A DNA stretch of 64,000 nt from Dysgonomonas sp. UBA5412 (GCA_002409595.1 DHNQ01000019.1:1-64000), one strand, 5' to 3'. Numbered from the stretch's first letter, positions 1 through 8,942 are shown. The notes: generated by a model from the letters alone, not told the origin. Numbers and translations are program-made.

Positions 1-149
1 TATTAATCATCTGCAAGACAAAGGTATACATTGTAATCTTTTTTAAGGGGAAGGGAATCTGTAGATATGTTATATAGTATAAAAATAGATTTTATAGTTT
101 CATATAATTTTCTTTGTTTTGTACATAATATCACCCAAACATCATATTT

Positions 150-2207
150 ATGATTTATACGCAATTAACAAACCCTAAAAGTATCGTAGTAGTAGGGGCA
201 TCTGATAACATTTTGAAACCCGGAGGCAGTGTTCTTCACAATATAATCAATGGAACATTTAATCAAGATCTGTATGTGGTTAACCCAAAAGGTGGTACAA
301 TACAAGGGGTTAAAGCCTATAAACATATGGAAGATATACCGCAAACGGATCTTGCAATCATATCAATTCCAGCCAGTCAGTGTATAGAAACTGTGGAGTA
401 TCTGGCAAACTACAAGGGGATAAAGGCTTTTATCGTATTTTCAGCTGGATTTAGTGAAGAGTCGGAAGAGGGTGCAGAAATGGAGAGAAAACTAGTGGAA
501 GTGGTAACAAAAGCCAATGCTATCATGATAGGTCCTAATTGTTCGGGATTCTTCAATACGGAACACCAAAGCATCTTCACACGCCCGATTCCTCATCTCG
601 ACCCGAATGGGGCTGATATTATATCAAGTTCCGGTGGGACAATCACGTATATAATAGAGTCTGCAATGCGGATCGGACTTCGATTCAACTCTGCATGGTC
701 GATTGGAAATGCGGCTCAAGTGGGTACAGAAGATATTCTGGAATATATGGATAAAGAATTTGATAGTCAGACTAGTTCCAAAATCAAGTTGTTATATTTA
801 GAAAAGATATCAGATCCCGACCGTTTTCTTTATCACTCTGCGTCTTTGATAAGAAAGGGTTGTAAGATAGCTGCTATTAAATCCGGAAGTTCAACCTCTG
901 GTAGCCGAGCAGCATCGTCTCATACCGGAGCTATTGCCAGTTCTGATCTGGCTGTGGAAGCATTATTCCGAAAAGCAGGGATTATCCGTTGTTTTTCAAG
1001 AGAAGAATTAGCGAATGTGGGTGCAGTATTGTCCCTCAAAGAGATTAAAGGGAAGAGTCTGGCTATTATAACTCAGGCAGGAGGACCGGCGGTGATATTG
1101 ACTGATGCTTTATCGAAAGGCAATATTGATGTGCCTGAGATGGACAAAGATCTTGCAGCCGAGTTGAAAAAGCATTTGCTGCCGGGGGCTGCTGTTTCTA
1201 ACCCGATAGATATTATTGGGACGGGAACCGGTGAACACATGGGGTTATGTATCGACTTTTGTGAAAAACATTTCGATAAGATAAACGGTATAGCTGTCAT
1301 ATATGGCAACCCCGGAGTCAGCAATGTAGCCGAAGCATATGAGATTCTGGATAGAAAAATAAAGACATGTAAACTTCCCATTTACCCTATACTACCATCT
1401 GTTATTGCGGCAATAGAAGAAATGGATGCATTTGTAAAACGTGGTCACGTTAACTTTACCGACGAATATGCCTTGGCTAATGCACTATCTAAAGTTGTTT
1501 CATGGACTCCTCCATCAGTCGGTAAAATGGAGGATACTTCGGTAGATATACCTCGAATCCGTTCTATAATAGACAATGCTCCAAATGGATATGCCAGCAG
1601 CGATATTGTGAAGCAACTATTTACGGCAGCCGGCATACCACAGGTTCAAGAACTGGTTACAACAAGCAAACAAGAGGCTATTGACTTTGCCAACACCATA
1701 GGCTATCCGATAGTTGCAAAGTGTGTAGGACCTATACATAAGTCGGATGTGGGTGGCGTAGTCTTAAATATCAGGTCTGACGACCATCTCTCTCTTGAGT
1801 TTGACCGACTGATGAAAATACCGGAAACAACCGAAGTCATGCTTCAACCCATGTTGTCGGGACAGGAGCTATTTGTAGGTGCAAAATACGAACCCAAGTT
1901 TGGACATATTATATTATGTGGTTTGGGTGGTATATTTGTAGAGATACTAAAGGATGTGGCTTCCGGTCTTGCTCCTCTGAGCTACCATGAAGCATCTTCG
2001 ATGATACGTTCATTGAGGGCTTATAAAATAATAGCCGGAACCCGGGGACAAAAGGGTTTGAACGAAGAGCTTTTTACCGAAATCATAGTAAGATTATCCA
2101 TTATGCTGCGATATGCAACGGAAATAAAAGAAATGGATATCAATCCTCTTTTAGCAAACGACAAGAATGTGATAGCCGTAGATGCCAGAATAAGGATAGA
2201 AAAATAA
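150..2207 (+). CDS. ADP-forming acetate/acyl--CoA ligase, fused alpha-beta
   Basis: Expected to interconvert acyl-CoA + ADP + phosphate with acid + CoA + ATP in the cytoplasm, as in the acetyl-CoA synthetase (ADP-forming) family. The 685-residue protein begins with a Rossmann CoA-binding domain (VVVGAS near residue 15), continues into succinyl-CoA-ligase-like domains with the SHTGA motif holding the phosphorylatable His258, and ends in an ATP-grasp domain from about residue 460, with HKSDVGGV and EMDINPLL motifs. The length fits alpha-beta fusions, and no GNAT domain is present. The ATG at 150 is the first start compatible with the CoA-binding fold. It is monocistronic, with a strong hairpin just downstream. 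Substrate (acetate, propionate or an aryl or branched acid) cannot be told from sequence. Family assignment is firm. Confidence 0.88.
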   Translation: MIYTQLTNPKSIVVVGASDNILKPGGSVLHNIINGTFNQDLYVVNPKGGTIQGVKAYKHMEDIPQTDLAIISIPASQCIETVEYLANYKGIKAFIVFSAGFSEESEEGAEMERKLVEVVTKANAIMIGPNCSGFFNTEHQSIFTRPIPHLDPNGADIISSSGGTITYIIESAMRIGLRFNSAWSIGNAAQVGTEDILEYMDKEFDSQTSSKIKLLYLEKISDPDRFLYHSASLIRKGCKIAAIKSGSSTSGSRAASSHTGAIASSDLAVEALFRKAGIIRCFSREELANVGAVLSLKEIKGKSLAIITQAGGPAVILTDALSKGNIDVPEMDKDLAAELKKHLLPGAAVSNPIDIIGTGTGEHMGLCIDFCEKHFDKINGIAVIYGNPGVSNVAEAYEILDRKIKTCKLPIYPILPSVIAAIEEMDAFVKRGHVNFTDEYALANALSKVVSWTPPSVGKMEDTSVDIPRIRSIIDNAPNGYASSDIVKQLFTAAGIPQVQELVTTSKQEAIDFANTIGYPIVAKCVGPIHKSDVGGVVLNIRSDDHLSLEFDRLMKIPETTEVMLQPMLSGQELFVGAKYEPKFGHIILCGLGGIFVEILKDVASGLAPLSYHEASSMIRSLRAYKIIAGTRGQKGLNEELFTEIIVRLSIMLRYATEIKEMDINPLLANDKNVIAVDARIRIEK

Positions 2208-2223
2208 GATATATCTTTGGAAT

Positions 2224-2264
2224 AAAGCAATATTATCAAATATGAATGATAGTATTGCTTTTTT
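2224..2264 (+). terminator. Rho-independent terminator of the acyl-CoA ligase gene
   Basis: A 15-bp stem (2224-2238 with 2247-2261, one G-T wobble) with an 8-nt loop is followed by a T run, 17 bases after the stop codon. Confidence 0.75.
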
Positions 2265-2330
2265 CATATACTATTATATTTATCCGTTTCTCGATTAAGC
2301 ATTCTGCTATTATTAAAATAACTTCGACTC

Positions 2331-2358
2331 AAAAAAGGTGACAAAGGTGACACTTTTT
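2331..2358 (+). repeat. GGTGACAAAGGTGACA repeat, copy 1
   Basis: Two tandem GGTGACA units separated by AA are flanked by an A run on the left and a T run on the right. A near copy lies at 2446-2471, and an inverted relative upstream of mntH at 36570-36595. Function is unknown: it could be an operator or an interspersed intergenic repeat. Confidence 0.5.
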
Positions 2359-2445
2359 AGCTACTTTTTCAAATGTTACTTTTCTACCTTTCGAACTATC
2401 TTTATATCCATCGGTGTGGCTCACTCAGTCAAGTCTAGCGAAATA

Positions 2446-2471
2446 GAAAAGTGACAAAAGTGACAGTTTTT
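2446..2471 (+). repeat. AGTGACAAAAGTGACA repeat, copy 2
   Basis: This has the same layout as copy 1: an A-rich left flank, two AGTGACA units separated by AA, and a T-run right flank. The two copies start 115 bp apart. Confidence 0.5.
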
Positions 2472-2617
2472 CTGTTTTCAAAGAACGATTATATTCTGAG
2501 GCAAATAGCTGAACATAAATAGACTTACCTAATTTAAAGATAAAGATACTGAGAACTAATTTTATATAAACTACTATAATATTTGATCTGCAAGAAACCT
2601 ATCTATCATAAAATATT

Positions 2618-2625
2618 TACCTTTG
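2618..2625 (+). promoter_or_regulatory. Candidate -7 element for the LTA-synthase-like gene
   Basis: TACCTTTG matches the Bacteroidetes TAnnTTTG element about 100 bp before the start codon. No clear TTG lies at the -33 distance, so support is modest. Confidence 0.3.
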
Positions 2626-2728
2626 TTCCCGATTTGACTGATATTAAGCAGCTTTGACATAAAGAAATGCAAATGCAGACGCTTCAAATATTGAAATTAA
2701 GACATATAATACAAGACTTTGCAGTATA

Positions 2729-4738
2729 ATGAAATATAAAAAATATTTTTCGAAAGCATACCCTATCCTCATCTACATACTTAAAATCCATCTATTAGCT
2801 TTGGTCATACTCAGCATATTAAGATTAATATTATTACTGACTAATCTTGAGAATGCCGAAAGTGTAGAACCTACATATATCATAAATGCTTTTCAGCTTG
2901 GCTTCTTTTTCGATAATATCGGAGTAAGTATCATTACTGTCTTTCCATTGTTAGCCACCTTTGCGCTATCATTTTTTAAATCAATAAAAGATTTTGTCCG
3001 AAAACTATTCAATCTGTATTATATAGTTGCATATACCGTCCTGTTTGGTTTCTCGATAGCGAATATTCCTTATTTCAATTATTTTTTTCGTCATCTGGAT
3101 GTCGGCATCCTCGACTGGCTCAGCCACGACACAGAAGGGTTTGGTATGATTTTCACAGAATCAGGATATTACAAATATTATATATTGTTTTTTGTTATTA
3201 TAGCTCTATTTATATGGGCTGTAATCTCTTTTAGCAAAAAATGGAGCAATACAAATAATTCCGATCGGGATAAAAACAACAATATAGGAATCAAATTCGT
3301 ATTGACTTGCACTATACTTCTCGTCTTATGTTATTCAGGTATTACAAGAAAACATCATATAAATCAACCAATTCTCTTATGGACTGCCTATCTAAGCCCT
3401 AGTTCATTTGCAAATGAACTGACCACCAGCCCCGTATATAATACTCTTGTGAGTATTGTAACTCCTAAATATAAAGACAAGGAGGTAAAGCATATTATTT
3501 CGGAAGAGGCCGCATTAGATCTGCTAAAGAAAGATTTTGCAGTTCAGAGCATTGACACAACAGTGTCCCCTATCTGTCGAAAAATAATTCCCGATGGACA
3601 AGAAAGAAAAGCTAATGTGGTGATCGTTCTTATGGAATCAATGTCTTCTTTCTATTTGAACGAAACGCCACAACTCACACCATATCTGAACAAGTTAAAA
3701 GACAATTCATACTTCTTCAATAACATATACTCTCCGGGCACACACACCAATCAAGGTATATTTGCTTCTTTGTATGGAATACCGGGATTATTTGACAGAG
3801 TGATTATGGACGACCGTGTTATGGGTGGGACAGACCATCTGCCGTTGTGCGAAGGTTTACCTTTAAACCTCAATGCTAAAGGTTACACATCTTGTTTTTT
3901 TGTTTCGCATGACAAGTCTTACAATAATACCGATATGTTTTTATATCGCAACGGATACGACCTTAAGAATATATATGCAAAGGAAAATTACCCGAAAGAG
4001 AAATATGTAAATTATTGGGGTGTAGATGACGATTATTTATTGGGATATGCGATACAGACTTTTAACAAAGAGAAAGAAAGCCCTTTTTTCGGAACTATTA
4101 TGACAATAACTAACCATCCTGAATACGTGGTTCCGGAGGAGTTTAAATCAATAAGTAATGACGCATCGGAGCAAGCTGTCTTTTATGCAGACCATTGTAT
4201 CCAAAAGTTTATGGAAGAAGCCTCAAAAGAGGATTGGTATAAGAATACTATATTTGTATTTGTCGGCGACCACGGTAAGATACTGGGTAAACAGCAGTTT
4301 GAAGTACCAACCACACTCAATCATGTTCCTCTGATGATATATTCGCCTTTATTTGCTGACATGCCAAAAACAATAGAAAATTTCGGAACACAAATAGATA
4401 TATTTCCCACAGTTATGGGATTGTTAAATATTGAATACGAAAACACCTCGTTGGGAATAGATCTCCTTAAAGAAAAAAGACCTTATGCCGTTTTTACAAC
4501 AGACGAAAAATTAGGTTGTATTAATGATCATTATTTATATTGCTACAATACTTTATCGAAACAAGAAGTGATGTACAATTATAAAAAAAATGACGTTACT
4601 AACTTGGCAACAATAGAAAAAAATGCGTTTGACAGTATAAGAAATTACGCAGCAGCAACGGTACAAGCGACAAACTATTTACTGAAAAATGGTTTCACCA
4701 GAAGAAAAGATCATACAGAAGAAAAAAAGGAGGACTAA
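2729..4738 (+). CDS. LTA synthase family membrane phosphotransferase/sulfatase-fold protein
   Basis: Inner-membrane enzyme with about five N-terminal membrane segments (between residues 10 and 205) and an extracytoplasmic alkaline-phosphatase/sulfatase-fold domain from about residue 295. Metal and nucleophile positions are visible: Glu303 in LMESMS, Thr340 in GTHTNQG, and Asp514-His515 in VGDHGK, matching the Glu/Thr/Asp-His set of LtaS. Members of this family transfer phosphoglycerol or phosphoethanolamine to glycans or lipids. Bacteroidetes make no classical lipoteichoic acid, so the acceptor is probably another envelope glycan or lipid (inference). The gene stands alone, and its stop codon lies inside a terminator stem shared with nagB. 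Length, 669 aa, is normal. Confidence 0.85.
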   Translation: MKYKKYFSKAYPILIYILKIHLLALVILSILRLILLLTNLENAESVEPTYIINAFQLGFFFDNIGVSIITVFPLLATFALSFFKSIKDFVRKLFNLYYIVAYTVLFGFSIANIPYFNYFFRHLDVGILDWLSHDTEGFGMIFTESGYYKYYILFFVIIALFIWAVISFSKKWSNTNNSDRDKNNNIGIKFVLTCTILLVLCYSGITRKHHINQPILLWTAYLSPSSFANELTTSPVYNTLVSIVTPKYKDKEVKHIISEEAALDLLKKDFAVQSIDTTVSPICRKIIPDGQERKANVVIVLMESMSSFYLNETPQLTPYLNKLKDNSYFFNNIYSPGTHTNQGIFASLYGIPGLFDRVIMDDRVMGGTDHLPLCEGLPLNLNAKGYTSCFFVSHDKSYNNTDMFLYRNGYDLKNIYAKENYPKEKYVNYWGVDDDYLLGYAIQTFNKEKESPFFGTIMTITNHPEYVVPEEFKSISNDASEQAVFYADHCIQKFMEEASKEDWYKNTIFVFVGDHGKILGKQQFEVPTTLNHVPLMIYSPLFADMPKTIENFGTQIDIFPTVMGLLNIEYENTSLGIDLLKEKRPYAVFTTDEKLGCINDHYLYCYNTLSKQEVMYNYKKNDVTNLATIEKNAFDSIRNYAAATVQATNYLLKNGFTRRKDHTEEKKED

Positions 4739-4758
4739 ATATTTTAGCCCTCCTTTTT
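4724..4758. terminator. Bidirectional terminator between LTA-synthase-like gene and nagB
   Basis: A 15-bp stem (4724-4738 with 4744-4758, one mismatch) has an A run on one side and a T run on the other, so it can work on both strands. The left arm contains the TAA stop of the upstream gene. Confidence 0.75.
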
Positions 4759-4794
4759 GAATTTGTCTATATAACTTACGTTTGTAAATCTTTT

Positions 4795-5592
4795 TTAGAT
4801 CCCTAAATTATCTTTCTCAATATCTTTAAAATATTTGTAAGTACCCACTCTCAGTTCGTCAGTAGCTCCTTCATCACACACTACAATTCCTTTAGGATGC
4901 AACTGCAAAGCAGTAATAGGACACATCTGACTTACAGATCCTTCCACAGCCTGAGCCAAAGCTTTCGCCTTAGCATGCCCGTTTACCATGATTAAAACCT
5001 CTTTTGAGTCAAGAATAGTACCCACTCCTACTGTCGCGGCAGTTTTAGGCACCTTAGTAATATCATTATCAAAAAAGCGAGAATTGGCAATAACCGTATC
5101 CTGAGTCAGAGTTTTTACTCTTGTACGGGAAGAAAGAGATGAACCTGGTTCATTGAAGGCGATATGCCCGTCTGTACCAACCCCTCCCAAAAATAAGTCT
5201 ATGCCGCCGACAGCTTTTATCTTAGCTTCGTACGCAGCACATTCGGCTGTAAGATCAGTAGCCATACCATTCAGTATATTCACATTTGAGGGATCAATAT
5301 CTACATGATTAAAGAAATTTGACCACATGAATGTATGATAACATTCGGGATGATCTTCCGGCAAGCCAATATATTCATCCATATTGAATGTAATGACATG
5401 ACGAAAAGAAACCTTTTTATCTTGATAATGCTTAATTAAACCTTTATACATTCCTAAAGGTGAAGAACCTGTAGGCAAACCTAAAACGAAAGGCTTGTCG
5501 GCAGTCGGATTTGCAGCATTTATTTTCGATACCACATAATTTGCAGCCCATTGAGAAAGTGAGTCGTAGTTTGGTTGAATGATTAATCTCAT
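4795..5592 (-). CDS. nagB: Glucosamine-6-phosphate deaminase
   Basis: Converts glucosamine-6-phosphate to fructose-6-phosphate and ammonia in the cytoplasm. The 265-residue protein aligns along the whole length of classical NagB. All catalytic positions are present: the Asp in FNMDEY, and the Asp, His and Glu in GTDGHIAFNEP. The sugar-phosphate loop LPTGSSP is also kept. It is the last gene of a minus-strand cluster, 107 bp after the NagB/PIG-L fusion. A hairpin in that gap suggests partial uncoupling from the upstream genes. Intact catalysis here contrasts with the degraded NagB half of its neighbour. Confidence 0.96.
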   Translation of the reverse strand: MRLIIQPNYDSLSQWAANYVVSKINAANPTADKPFVLGLPTGSSPLGMYKGLIKHYQDKKVSFRHVITFNMDEYIGLPEDHPECYHTFMWSNFFNHVDIDPSNVNILNGMATDLTAECAAYEAKIKAVGGIDLFLGGVGTDGHIAFNEPGSSLSSRTRVKTLTQDTVIANSRFFDNDITKVPKTAATVGVGTILDSKEVLIMVNGHAKAKALAQAVEGSVSQMCPITALQLHPKGIVVCDEGATDELRVGTYKYFKDIEKDNLGI

Positions 5593-5632
5593 GATATTTA
5601 TTTAATAATATTATAGTTACTTATACATTATA

Positions 5633-5685
5633 CAAAAATGAAGCAAACCTTTCAAAGATAAGCATTATATCCTGAAAGGCTTGCT
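5633..5685 (-). terminator. Hairpin with T run after the NagB/PIG-L gene
   Basis: Read on the minus strand, a 12-bp stem (5674-5685 with 5642-5653, one G-T wobble) is followed by TCATTTTTG. It lies between the fusion gene and nagB and could be a terminator or an attenuating intercistronic hairpin. Confidence 0.6.
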
Positions 5686-5699
5686 CTATTATTACAATT

Positions 5700-7682
5700 C
5701 TACAAAGGATGATATTCTACAAAAGCCTCTATTGCCTCATAGGAAGCCAAACCAAGCTGTCTGTATAATTCAGCCGTTGCTTTATTTCTATCTTCCGAAC
5801 GTTGCCAGAACAAGCGTTCATCGTTACCCAAAAACGGAGCGCTTTCCATCTGCGACTGATGTTTAAGGATCGAGTTACGTTTCGAACGAAGTTCTTCTGG
5901 AGAAATCGGCACAGCCATCTCAATATAATCTATCTCCCACTCTGCCCATGCTCCTCTATACATCCAAAAGCGACATTCTTTAAGCCAATCAGCACCTTTC
6001 AGTTCATCTACGGCAGCAAGAATAGCATCCAGGCAGACTTTATGCGTGCCGTGAGGATCGGCTAAGTCGCCGGCAACAAAAACTTCATGAGGCTTTACCG
6101 ATTCCAGATATTTTTTCACAATTTCCACATCTGCTTCGGATATCGGATTCTTCTTTACTCGTCCTGTTTCATAGAATGGCAGATCGAGGAATTTAGTATT
6201 CTTTGTATCCATACCTACATAACGGCATGCAGTTGTAGCTTCCTGACGGCGAATACGTCCTTTCAAAAACAAAATATCAGGTGTATCTATATCTCCTTCT
6301 TTCTTGTCATGCAATAAATATTGCAGAATTTCAGCATATTTCTTTTTCAAAGATTCATTACCCGAATCGTATTTAGAACGCACATCCTCAAGAAAAGATA
6401 CGTAGCGAATCACTTCTTCATCTCCCACAGCTATATTGCCCGAGGTCTGATAAGCAACATGTACATCATGCTTCTGATCGACCAATCTTTTGAATGTACC
6501 TCCCATAGAGATAACATCATCATCGGGATGCGGACTGAATATTATCACACGTTTAGGGTAAGGTTTCGCTCTCTCAGGACGGTTAGTATCGTCTGCATTG
6601 GGTTTACCTCCCGGCCATCCGGTGATAGTATGTTGCAAATCATTAAATATCTTTATATTAACATTATACGCAGAACCATAAAGAGCGAGTAAATCTTCCA
6701 ATCCATTGTCCTGATAGTCCTTGTTTGTTAATTTCAGTATCGGTTTATTTACTTTGAAACACAACCAAACAATTGCTCTGCGAATAATTTTATTATTCCA
6801 ATCGCAATTCGTAACCAACCACGGATGGTTGATACGAGTAAGTTCGAATGCCGAATTGAGGTCGACATGAACTTTTGCATTCTCATGCGCTTGCAGACAT
6901 GAAGCCGGTGTCGCGTCGGTAAGTGGACCTTCTACTACATCTTTTACACTCTTAGACTTGTCTTCTCCCCATGCTATGAGAGCAATTTCTTTTGCTTTCA
7001 TAATAGTGGAAACTCCCATTGTAACGGCACTTACGGGAACTTTGTCTAAAGAACCAAATGTATTTACGGCTTCTTTCTTTGACTGAATATCCAGCAATAT
7101 CAGACGGGTCTGAGAATTCATACTCGATCCGGCAATATTTATACCTATATTTCCCGAACGTCCAAGTCCCAACAACAAGTAATCAATACCACCTACATTG
7201 CGGATTGTTTGTTCGTAAGTTTTGCAATAATTGAGAATTTCTTCTTTTGAAACCGAACCATCGGGAGAATAAATATTTTTAGGGTCTATATCCACATGAT
7301 CTAAAAATGATTCTTTAAGCAATTTCAGGTTGCTGTTAGATTGAGGAGCAAGCGGATAGAATTCATAAATATTAAATACTATCACATTTTTAAAACTTAC
7401 ACCCTCTTCTTTATGAAAACGGATAAGATCCTGATAGATAGTTTGAGGAGAGTGTCCTCCGGGCAATGCCAGAACAAAAGGAAGACCAGTGGCTTGCTTT
7501 TCTTTTATTCTATCTACAATTTGTTTTGCAATATGCAAAGATGCCTCTACCGAAGACTCATATATTTCGGTAGGTACTTTTTCGTAGCGGGTAAGAGCTG
7601 ACAGTTCAAACTCGTTCTCTGGTCGATAGTAGCGCTGAGGCACTCTATCTAGTACAATTTGTGAACTTAAATCTAATCTCAT
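5700..7682 (-). CDS. NagB-like (catalytically degenerate) / PIG-L deacetylase fusion protein
   Basis: 660-residue cytoplasmic fusion. Residues about 40-290 have the glucosamine-6-phosphate deaminase fold, but the four catalytic positions are changed: Asp72 of E. coli NagB corresponds to Tyr106, Asp141 to Ser176, His143 to Asn178 and Glu148 to Ile183. From about residue 375 comes a PIG-L/LmbE N-deacetylase domain with an intact zinc motif SPHPDDD (His385, Asp388) and a later DPHGTH (His547). PIG-L enzymes remove acetyl groups from GlcNAc-containing compounds. I infer that the protein is a deacetylase, perhaps of GlcNAc-6-phosphate, using the dead NagB half as a sugar-phosphate-binding module. 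Automatic pipelines are likely to call it glucosamine-6-phosphate deaminase, which the residues do not support. It lies 63 bp downstream of a ROK kinase and upstream of true nagB. Confidence 0.85.
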   Translation of the reverse strand: MRLDLSSQIVLDRVPQRYYRPENEFELSALTRYEKVPTEIYESSVEASLHIAKQIVDRIKEKQATGLPFVLALPGGHSPQTIYQDLIRFHKEEGVSFKNVIVFNIYEFYPLAPQSNSNLKLLKESFLDHVDIDPKNIYSPDGSVSKEEILNYCKTYEQTIRNVGGIDYLLLGLGRSGNIGINIAGSSMNSQTRLILLDIQSKKEAVNTFGSLDKVPVSAVTMGVSTIMKAKEIALIAWGEDKSKSVKDVVEGPLTDATPASCLQAHENAKVHVDLNSAFELTRINHPWLVTNCDWNNKIIRRAIVWLCFKVNKPILKLTNKDYQDNGLEDLLALYGSAYNVNIKIFNDLQHTITGWPGGKPNADDTNRPERAKPYPKRVIIFSPHPDDDVISMGGTFKRLVDQKHDVHVAYQTSGNIAVGDEEVIRYVSFLEDVRSKYDSGNESLKKKYAEILQYLLHDKKEGDIDTPDILFLKGRIRRQEATTACRYVGMDTKNTKFLDLPFYETGRVKKNPISEADVEIVKKYLESVKPHEVFVAGDLADPHGTHKVCLDAILAAVDELKGADWLKECRFWMYRGAWAEWEIDYIEMAVPISPEELRSKRNSILKHQSQMESAPFLGNDERLFWQRSEDRNKATAELYRQLGLASYEAIEAFVEYHPL

Positions 7683-7745
7683 ATCAAAGTTATTTATGTA
7701 ATTTATTTTTACTTAACAAAATATTGTTCGTTTTCAATGTCATAG

Positions 7746-8570
7746 TCAAACGACAAGGGCTGCAGCCCCTAAAAGATTAATATCTTCGCGTCGCGACAAT
7801 AATATTTTTATACGTTCTACTGTCTCTTGAAACGGAAACTTATATACACTCTCATACATAGCTGCCGAAAACAATTCGTACCCTTTCGTTATCGTACCGC
7901 CCAGCACAATAGCCTGAGGATCGTAGGTAAAAAGGATTGTCTTTATAAGGCTGCCGATATGCTCGCCAAGCTCGTTCCACAAAGCCAGCATTTTGGGGTC
8001 TCCCTCCAACGCTAATTGATAAGCCTCATCAAGAGTGGTATCATTACGTATAAAAAATTTCTCTCCACAATAACGTTCGTAATCAGAATAGAGATAAGGT
8101 AAACTGCCTAATTCTCCTGCTCCCGTATTGTAGCCATTGTATAGTTCGTTATTAATTATAATACCTGTACCAACACCAAGACTCAAGGTTACGCATACAA
8201 TATCACGATACAAAGTTCCTTCGCCATAATAGCGTTCGCCAAATGCAAAGCAATTGGAATCATTATTGACAAAAACGGGAATATTAAATTCCTTTTCGAG
8301 AATTTCTTTCAAGGGAACTCTTTTCCATGACGGAATATTTATTGCATCCTGTACAATTCCCTTATCGGTCTTAACAATGGCTGCAACACCAATTCCGACA
8401 CCTCTAATATTTGAATTTATTATCTTACCGATCGAGTCGATCAAATGAGCTATTATAACACCCTCCGGCTCGTCCGCTTTGGCCGGAACTATGAGTTTTC
8501 TGAAAATCTCGCCTCCATCTACAATGCCAAGCCGTATATTTGTACCATCTATATCTATTCCAATTCTCAT
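7746..8570 (-). CDS. ROK family sugar kinase-like protein
   Basis: 274-residue cytoplasmic actin-fold kinase of the ROK family (glucokinase, N-acetylglucosamine or N-acetylmannosamine kinase). Visible motifs are the phosphate loop GIDIDGTN near residue 4, the catalytic Asp104 in NNDSN, and GAGELGS with the sugar-contacting Glu153. The usual EIGH histidine is Ser156, and the normal three-cysteine zinc motif is reduced to one cysteine (Cys168), so the zinc site appears lost. There is no N-terminal helix-turn-helix, so it is a kinase rather than a NagC-type repressor. As first gene of the operon with the PIG-L fusion and nagB, it plausibly phosphorylates an N-acetylated amino sugar. Substrate specificity is inference. 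Confidence 0.85.
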   Translation of the reverse strand: MRIGIDIDGTNIRLGIVDGGEIFRKLIVPAKADEPEGVIIAHLIDSIGKIINSNIRGVGIGVAAIVKTDKGIVQDAINIPSWKRVPLKEILEKEFNIPVFVNNDSNCFAFGERYYGEGTLYRDIVCVTLSLGVGTGIIINNELYNGYNTGAGELGSLPYLYSDYERYCGEKFFIRNDTTLDEAYQLALEGDPKMLALWNELGEHIGSLIKTILFTYDPQAIVLGGTITKGYELFSAAMYESVYKFPFQETVERIKILLSRREDINLLGAAALVV

Positions 8571-8942
8571 AATATCAAGAATATAGTATATTTCTACTGG
8601 GAAAAATCTCTAAAAGTCTTCAGAATGATTTTTCTCTTATGTTTTTCATAACAATGAAATACAAATATATACTTCTAATAGAGAAAAAGAGAATGCGAAT
8701 TGTTAATTAACATTTAGTTTCAGTGAAGATTTTATATTTTACATTTCATTAAACTATTTTAAAGATATATTCTCATTTTATAAGTCTCGAAAACAAAATA
8801 AAACTTATATATCTTCTCATATTGGAGAAATTAGTATTCGATTTGTATCTACTTCGAATATCGACTTAAATGAGGGTCCAATGTAAATATTCGGACAAAA
8901 ATTTTAACTTTACAAAGCAAAATAGTTTCGACAATACAAAAA
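8571..8942. other. 372-bp divergent intergenic region
   Basis: This AT-rich spacer separates the minus-strand ROK operon from recG. Apart from the minus-strand -7 element (8662-8669), it has an inverted repeat TATTCGA (8835-8841) and TCGAATA (8854-8860) about 85 bp before recG, which might be an operator. I see no gene or structured RNA. Confidence 0.5.
8662..8669 (-). promoter_or_regulatory. Candidate -7 element of the amino-sugar operon
   Basis: On the minus strand TATATTTG matches TAnnTTTG, 92 bp upstream of the ROK kinase start. No good -33 TTG is visible. Confidence 0.35.

Larger units (their letters stand above)
2208..2728. other. 521-bp gene-free region with repeats and a promoter
   Basis: No convincing open reading frame or structured RNA gene is seen on either strand. 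The stretch holds the terminator of the upstream gene, two copies of a GTGACAAA-type repeat (2331-2358 and 2446-2471), and a -7-like element at 2618-2625 that could drive the next gene. Confidence 0.6.

Noticed and set aside
2331..2471. Possible mini CRISPR
   Set aside because: The two repeat copies are only about 26 bp, degenerate and lie 115 bp apart, with no further units and no cas genes in the window.
6321..6692. 123-codon plus-strand open frame inside the NagB/PIG-L gene
   Set aside because: It is antisense to a well-supported gene, its product is not family-like and it has no promoter; a shadow frame.
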